Assembly: GCF_002218025.2 (NCBI RefSeq)
Contig: NZ_AP018680.1
Coordinates: 1,364,001-1,428,000 of the forward strand
Reading direction: 5' to 3'
DNA length: 64,000 bases
Source: Vibrio casei
Lineage (GTDB): Bacteria > Pseudomonadota > Gammaproteobacteria > Enterobacterales > Vibrionaceae
Shown: positions 59,206-64,000 of the stretch, one piece after another
Position numbering within the stretch: the first letter of the stretch is position 1
Layout of the letters: every line of letters starts with the position of its first letter
Notes under the pieces: model-generated
What the model was told of the DNA's origin: nothing
The model's input: the letters and a program-made list of their open reading frames with translations, nothing else
Database searches by the model: none
Program-made: the position numbers and the translations under genes

Positions 59206-59564
59206 CTTTACACTCCACAAAATGGGTACATAGATAATCGACAAGAGCACCTGCTCGAGTCACGTTATAAAGTATACATATTGTAAGAGTAGTATTGATA
59301 GAAAGTTAAATCCTTTCCGTTTGATAAACAGGATAAAAGTCGAATATGTGACTCAGGTACTTATTGGAAGTACTTCAAAAGAATAAATGTAAGAATGAAA
59401 CGACTGTATTAATAAAATATGACCAATCAATTAGCTGATTAATTGATTGTTAAGTGTTTTTTTGTACGTCATTTTTTGGATTAAATCATTGAATTTAAAA
59501 ATGACGTATAAAAAAACAGCCCGAAGGCTGTTTTATTCTTATTCATAATTTTCTACGTTTAGAC
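59206..59564. other. intergenic region between gdhB and pepN
   Basis: About 360 bases holding the gdhB promoter side, a perfect 12-bp inverted repeat (59465-59476 with 59497-59508, TACGTCATTTTT and complement) and the pepN terminator. No frame is visible. Confidence 0.5.
59508..59535 (-). terminator. terminator after pepN
   Basis: Stem AACAGCC with GGCTGTT, a tight CGA-type loop and seven T on the minus strand. Confidence 0.85.
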
Positions 59565-62171
59565 TTATGCTTCGAGTGCTTTCGCAATTTTTTCATAAAG
59601 ATCTTTCGCTAAATTATCCAGTTTAGAAAGCTTTTCTAATTCTGTTCGTATTAAGTTTTGTCTAGTCTCATCAAATTGACGATACTTTAAAAGAGGATCA
59701 ATCATCCGTGAAGCAATTTGAGGATTACTCTCGTTTAAAGTAACCAGAATTTCACTGGCAAACTGATACCCTGAACCATCTATTGAATGGAAATTAACTG
59801 GATTCTGATTAAAGAACGCGCCAATCAAACTGCGGGTTCTATTCGGATTTTTTAAACTAAATGCAGAGTGAGACATCGTTTCTTTAATCACAGAAAGAAC
59901 ATCTTTTGCCGGATTCGTACCTTGTAGCATAAACCATTTATCCATAACCAAACCATCATGAGTCCATTTTTCACTAAATGTACTCATCAGTTTTTCACGG
60001 CAAGAAAGTTGAGCTTGATTTGCTGAATTCATTGCGGCAATGGTATCTGTCATATTCGTCGCTGATTGATATTGAGAGACAACCAAAGCGTCACCATTCT
60101 CAGTCGTTGCAAGATAAGATAGACAGATATTACGCAATGATCGCTGACCAATAGAGGGATGATCAACCGAATAATTTTCTTGTTTTAATGTATGGTACAT
60201 CGCCGTCAATTCATCCGACAATTCTGCCGCAATCGTTTTTTTCATAAAACCTAAAGCTTCTGCGATAGCATCTACATCAACAGGTTTAAACCATCCAGCA
60301 ACTTCATTTTGGCTTGGTAATGTCAGCATCTCAGCAATAAAAGCAGGTTCAAGTACCTCGCTGAGTAGAATGCCTTTAAAAGCATCCAATACATTTTCCG
60401 GTAAGACGAAATCTTGATTCGCTTGGTATAAAGTGATGTTACGACGAAGGTATTTAGCAATAAGATTCTGCCCTGCATCCCAACGTGCAAATTCATTTTT
60501 TGCATTCACCATTAGGAACATTAAATCAGAATCAGAATAATCGTATTCGAGTTTGACCGGCGCAGAAAACTCTCTTAATAAAGAAATAACAGGCTCTTCA
60601 TTGATATTTTCAAAAATAAAACGTTGAGATTCTTGTTTAAAATCTAATACGCTATCAATACTTTCACCGTCAATAATCAATGGGAGTACGCTGCCACTTT
60701 TAGAATACAATTCTACATTCATTGGTATATGAAGGGCTTGTTTTTCAGGTTGATCTAACGTTGGCTCAGTTGTCTGTTCTAATTCAAGAATAAAGGTATT
60801 ATCACTTTGATTATATTCTGTTTTAGCTTTAACTAATGGTGTACCAGACTGGCTATACCATAAACGGAATTGCGTTAAATCGACTTCAGATGCATCTTCC
60901 ATCGCCACAACAAAATCATCACATGTCGCGGCCGTTCCATCATGACGCTCAACATACAGTTGCATACCTTTTTGGAAATTTTCTTCACCTAATAGCGTAT
61001 GGATCATGCGGATAACTTCGCTGCCCTTTTCATAAACCGTTAAGGTATAGAAATTATTCATTTCTATTACTTTTTCTGGTCGAATTGGATGTGACATTGG
61101 GCTAGCATCTTCTGAAAACTGAGGACCACGAATAATACGAACATTATTAATCCGGTTAACAGCTCGTGAACCAAGATCCGATGAAAACTCTTGATCTCTA
61201 AATACCGTTAAACCTTCTTTTAAACTTAATTGAAACCAATCACGGCAAGTGATTCTATTTCCAGTCCAATTATGAAAATACTCATGCCCAATTACCGCTT
61301 CAATACCAAGATAATCGGTATCAGTCGCCGTTTGGTCATTTGCTAAAACGTATTTTGAGTTAAAGATATTAAGACCTTTGTTCTCCATTGCTCCCATATT
61401 GAAAAAATCTACGGCAACAACCATATAAATATCAAGATCATATTCAAAACCAAAACGCTCTTCATCCCATGTCATTGCATTAATTAACGAGGACATTGCA
61501 TGAGGAGCACGATCCAAGTTACCTTGATCAACAAAAATCTCAAGATCAACTGTTCGGCCAGACTTAGTCACAAATTGATCTCTTAGCACATCAAATTGCC
61601 CTGCGACAACGGCAAATAAATAAGAAGGTTTTGGATGTGGGTCCATCCATTTTACCCAATGGCGGCCCCCTTCTAATTCACCACTATCAATACGATTACC
61701 ATTACTTAACAAATAAGGATTCTCTGCTTTATCCGCAATAACCGTTGTTGTGTATTTAGCCAATACATCTGGACGATCTAAAAAGTAAGTAATACGTCGA
61801 AATCCTTCCGCCTCACATTGCGTACAAAATGCACCACCTGATTTATATAAACCTTCCAATGCCGTATTTTTTGAAGGATTAACCTTAGTTACAATCTGTA
61901 ATTCAAATTGTTCAGGCAGGCCATGAATGTATAAATGTGATGGCGTTACTTCATATTCAGACCATTGCTCTTCATTAATATGAACACTTAATAATTCCAT
62001 GTGCTCGCCATCTAAACTTAATGTTGAATTCGTTCCTTGTTTAACTACTTTTGATATGGCTGTTATCTTTGTATCTTCATCTAAAAGATCAAAGGTTAAA
62101 TCAATATCAGTAATCATAAATTCTGGTGAGGTGTAATCTTTGCGGTACTTAGCTTGCAGCTGCTGACTCAT
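59565..62171 (-). CDS. pepN: aminopeptidase N
   Basis: An 868-residue M1 zinc aminopeptidase that trims N-terminal residues from peptides. The GAMEN exopeptidase motif (GAMENKGLN) and the zinc site HEYFHNWTGNR with the downstream Glu (LKEGLTVFRD) are all present. I chose the ATG at 62171 (MSQQLQAKYRKDY), which has a GGA site; the earlier TTG is unlikely. The gene neighbours gdhB as in other Vibrio. Confidence 0.96.
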   Translation of the reverse strand: MSQQLQAKYRKDYTSPEFMITDIDLTFDLLDEDTKITAISKVVKQGTNSTLSLDGEHMELLSVHINEEQWSEYEVTPSHLYIHGLPEQFELQIVTKVNPSKNTALEGLYKSGGAFCTQCEAEGFRRITYFLDRPDVLAKYTTTVIADKAENPYLLSNGNRIDSGELEGGRHWVKWMDPHPKPSYLFAVVAGQFDVLRDQFVTKSGRTVDLEIFVDQGNLDRAPHAMSSLINAMTWDEERFGFEYDLDIYMVVAVDFFNMGAMENKGLNIFNSKYVLANDQTATDTDYLGIEAVIGHEYFHNWTGNRITCRDWFQLSLKEGLTVFRDQEFSSDLGSRAVNRINNVRIIRGPQFSEDASPMSHPIRPEKVIEMNNFYTLTVYEKGSEVIRMIHTLLGEENFQKGMQLYVERHDGTAATCDDFVVAMEDASEVDLTQFRLWYSQSGTPLVKAKTEYNQSDNTFILELEQTTEPTLDQPEKQALHIPMNVELYSKSGSVLPLIIDGESIDSVLDFKQESQRFIFENINEEPVISLLREFSAPVKLEYDYSDSDLMFLMVNAKNEFARWDAGQNLIAKYLRRNITLYQANQDFVLPENVLDAFKGILLSEVLEPAFIAEMLTLPSQNEVAGWFKPVDVDAIAEALGFMKKTIAAELSDELTAMYHTLKQENYSVDHPSIGQRSLRNICLSYLATTENGDALVVSQYQSATNMTDTIAAMNSANQAQLSCREKLMSTFSEKWTHDGLVMDKWFMLQGTNPAKDVLSVIKETMSHSAFSLKNPNRTRSLIGAFFNQNPVNFHSIDGSGYQFASEILVTLNESNPQIASRMIDPLLKYRQFDETRQNLIRTELEKLSKLDNLAKDLYEKIAKALEA

Positions 62172-62247
62172 TATCAATCCTTTTTAATCATCATTCGAAC
62201 GAGCTATTGACGTTGAAAAGTTAATAAACTCGTTACTTTCACTCAAA

Positions 62248-62291
62248 CTTGTTTAAAACCCTGCCTCTTCGAGGTTAACATTTTAAACAAG
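62248..62291. promoter_or_regulatory. nested hairpin upstream of pepN
   Basis: A perfect 11-bp inverted repeat (CTTGTTTAAAA with TTTTAAACAAG) whose loop contains a second small stem (CCTC-TTC-GAGG). It lies 77-120 bases before the pepN ATG and 110 bases after the stop of the 62401 gene. It could be a leader structure or a weak terminator. Confidence 0.4.
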
Positions 62292-62400
62292 GCTGAAAAT
62301 AAAATTTATTCTTACACATACAACCAGAATTTCCCATTACCTGACTATGAAAATCCTACTATACCGTACAAAATTAAAATAAATGCCTAAGAATCACACA

Positions 62401-63069
62401 CTATTTCAGTCTGCTTCTCTGAAAAGTGATATGCATGTCCGTCTCACTACTCGATAAAACCAAACGATTTGAATCGATAATATATTGTGAACTCTGCTCT
62501 CCATCGTTATATACAAAGTAAATAAAATTATCCTCTATATAATAAATTCCATCTCTATATTTATGCCGTCCTTTGGCGTTATAAGACTGTATTGAGAAAT
62601 AGAAATTCGGGTATAAGGTTAAATCGATATTAGAAACAAGACTGGATACTACATCTTGTCCTTTCACTTCCGTGCTTTTCCAAAATCCAGATAAGTACTG
62701 AGGCTGCACTTTTTGAAAAGCCACACCATTCAAATACAGTTGATTAGCATTCACATCATAAGTGTAATGCTGAGGTGTTTCCGAGTTAATGCCTAGAATA
62801 ATATCTTGTCTATCTGCCTTGTATTCACCCTGCCAAGAATCAATCGTTCGATCTTTACGTTCAATACGAATATCAAATAAATAGTTAGATTCAAGGCTTA
62901 AACTGATCGACAAAAAATCATCAGGAATCGTCTCTGGTGAAGGGTTAATTACTTTCCATTGTCCAATAAGAAAAGGAAGATCAAACAATTGCATATCATA
63001 TTTCTTAGGTGTTTCAAATGCAGAAGCTCCTAGCGTTAAGCAGCTTAATAACATGACTAAACTCTTCAT
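62401..63069 (-). CDS. exported protein of unknown function
   Basis: A 222-residue protein. A signal peptide (about 1-17, ending ASA) precedes a beta-rich domain with repeated WQ/WK and YXF patterns (IGQWKVINPSP, DSWQGEYK, SGFWKSTEVK, YPNFYFSIQ), which suggests a lipocalin-like or similar beta barrel. I do not recognise a family. It is transcribed in the same direction as pepN and prc, and its stop is 229 bp before pepN. Confidence 0.6.
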   Translation of the reverse strand: MKSLVMLLSCLTLGASAFETPKKYDMQLFDLPFLIGQWKVINPSPETIPDDFLSISLSLESNYLFDIRIERKDRTIDSWQGEYKADRQDIILGINSETPQHYTYDVNANQLYLNGVAFQKVQPQYLSGFWKSTEVKGQDVVSSLVSNIDLTLYPNFYFSIQSYNAKGRHKYRDGIYYIEDNFIYFVYNDGEQSSQYIIDSNRLVLSSSETDMHITFQRSRLK

Positions 63070-63194
63070 TACGCCTCCCCTAGATCCATAACTTACTTAT
63101 ATAAACTGTTTTTATATAAACTAAAGCATAGTTCTATGTGAGGTGAGCCGCAAAATGAAATGGCAAGTGCTTAGCAGTTTTAGGCTGTTCTTCA

Positions 63195-63226
63195 ATAAAA
63201 AATGAGGCTCAATGGCCTCATTTTAT
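63195..63226 (-). terminator. terminator after prc
   Basis: Stem AAAATGAGGC with GCCTCATTTT and T-run on the minus strand, just past the prc stop. Confidence 0.85.
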
Positions 63227-63247
63227 TTTATAAACATACAATTAATA

Positions 63248-64000
63248 CTAAATTTTAGATAAATCAGCCGTAATTGAGACCGCTTCATCTAAATAAGCAT
63301 CCGGTGCTTCATAATCTTTAGGTACATCATCTAAAGCTTTAAATACCGGCTTTTTAGCTAATTTTTGTCGTTTATTGATGCGATTTAATGCTTCTTGATC
63401 CGCTTTATCTGCTTCTAACTCTCTATGTTTTTCATTGAGCGAAATAGTCGTATCATCTTTTTCAAGTTGATATCTCTTAATATCTTGATCAATAAACTTG
63501 AACTCGACATCATTCGCAATACGATTAACATGCTCTTTAGCAAGCTGAATGATCTGATCTTGATGTTTCGAATCAGATTCGACTTGTTGATATTTTGCGG
63601 CAGGAATTTGGTCCCAAGGCAATGCATTATCTTCTACACTTTCTCCTGTATCTTCAGCCGCAATCGCCGATGGGAAAGCTATATCAGGAGAGACGCCTTT
63701 CATTTGGGTACTACCACCACTAATTCGATAGAATTTTTGGATCGTGTACTGAACATAACCGAGCTCTTGATCAAAAGTATCATAGATATGGGTTAATGAA
63801 CGATGTTGCTGCACAGAACCTTTACCGTATGAATTTTCACCCAAAATAATTGCACGATCATAATCTTGCATTGCCGCAGCATAAATTTCAGAAGCAGAAG
63901 CGCTGTATCGATTAATCAATACCGTTAATGGACCTGAATAATTTTCAATACCGTCAGTATCACTATCAACATTAACACGATCATAACTATCACGAACTTG
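63248..64000 (-). CDS. prc: carboxy-terminal (tail-specific) protease, 5' part outside window
   Basis: The C-terminal 250 residues of the periplasmic protease that removes C-terminal tails and processes penicillin-binding protein 3. The frame is open to the window edge. The catalytic Ser is in [13 protein letters not shown] and the catalytic Lys in [11 protein letters not shown], followed by the C-terminal region ([22 protein letters not shown]). A start codon at 63919 is not real, because the protein continues upstream without a break ([14 protein letters not shown]). Confidence 0.95.
   Translation of the reverse strand, partial: QVRDSYDRVNVDSDTDGIENYSGPLTVLINRYSASASEIYAAAMQDYDRAIILGENSYGKGSVQQHRSLTHIYDTFDQELGYVQYTIQKFYRISGGSTQMKGVSPDIAFPSAIAAEDTGESVEDNALPWDQIPAAKYQQVESDSKHQDQIIQLAKEHVNRIANDVEFKFIDQDIKRYQLEKDDTTISLNEKHRELEADKADQEALNRINKRQKLAKKPVFKALDDVPKDYEAPDAYLDEAVSITADLSKI

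Noticed and set aside
63917..63919. Start codon of a short protease at 63919
   Set aside because: The Prc frame continues without a stop to the window edge, so the gene is only truncated by the window.
1..64000. CRISPR arrays, prophage or toxin-antitoxin modules
   Set aside because: No regularly spaced repeats, no phage genes and no recognisable toxin-antitoxin pair were seen on reading the window.

Overview
The window is a stretch of AT-rich gammaproteobacterial chromosome. Gene content and order point to Vibrionaceae, most likely the Aliivibrio branch. The markers are matP-lonH-fabA with a facing rmf, rlmL-glutaredoxin-uup, zapC-pyrD-NAD-glutamate dehydrogenase-pepN, ccoNOQP-ccoHIS-fnr-uspE-ttcA, and a Vibrio-type NorM. 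Species is an inference from proteins recognised by eye; no search was run.

Layout. 1-1310: end of a thiamine operon (thiM fragment, thiE). 1361-3749: a drug/metabolite exporter and an SLC1-type dicarboxylate/amino-acid symporter with a good CRP-like site upstream. 4081-4265: two identical tRNA-Val(GAC) genes, followed by mobA. 5330-8375: a glycine-betaine/proline-type ABC importer in the order binding protein, permease, ATPase, with a 17-bp stem-loop after the binding-protein gene. 8490-15426: hxpB, a secreted ATP-dependent DNA ligase (LigE), norM, a small zinc-ribbon protein, a YniA-type kinase, an NlpC/P60 lipoprotein, nagK and a DUF2960 protein. 15527-18778: a tight three-gene operon (multi-pass membrane protein, AAA-like ATPase with altered Walker motifs, MscS channel). 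19101-26465: cobB, potABCD, and a three-gene envelope operon with a Bax-like glucosaminidase. 26561-36674: ttcA, uspE, fnr (with a perfect FNR box) and the whole cbb3 oxidase cluster, including ccoS and ccoQ (59 codons each). 36896-38790: an unknown membrane protein, mntP behind a yybP-ykoY manganese riboswitch, and a small cytochrome c. 38942-48635: matP, lonH, fabA, rmf, a DUF3466/GlyGly-CTERM protein, uup, a glutaredoxin-like gene and rlmL. 49160-59205: zapC and pyrD between two identical IS3-family elements, the second of which splits the NAD-glutamate dehydrogenase gene. 59565-64000: pepN, an unknown secreted protein and the 3' part of prc.

The clearest unusual event is the insertion sequence pair. 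Both copies are 1,643 bp, lie in the same orientation 7,983 bp apart, and each has its own 5-bp target duplication (GTTAT and GATAC). Removing the second copy and one GATAC restores a single in-frame gdhB of 1,615 codons. The dehydrogenase is therefore probably inactive, but it was lost cleanly and shows no second lesion. The best candidate for an undescribed system is the 15527-18778 operon, in which an MscS channel is translationally linked to an ATPase-like protein that has lost the P-loop lysine.

Functionally, the region is mostly housekeeping: microaerobic respiration under FNR, osmolyte and polyamine uptake, cell-division control (MatP, ZapC), ribosome maintenance (RlmL, Rmf, TtcA, Uup) and proteolysis (LonH, PepN, Prc).
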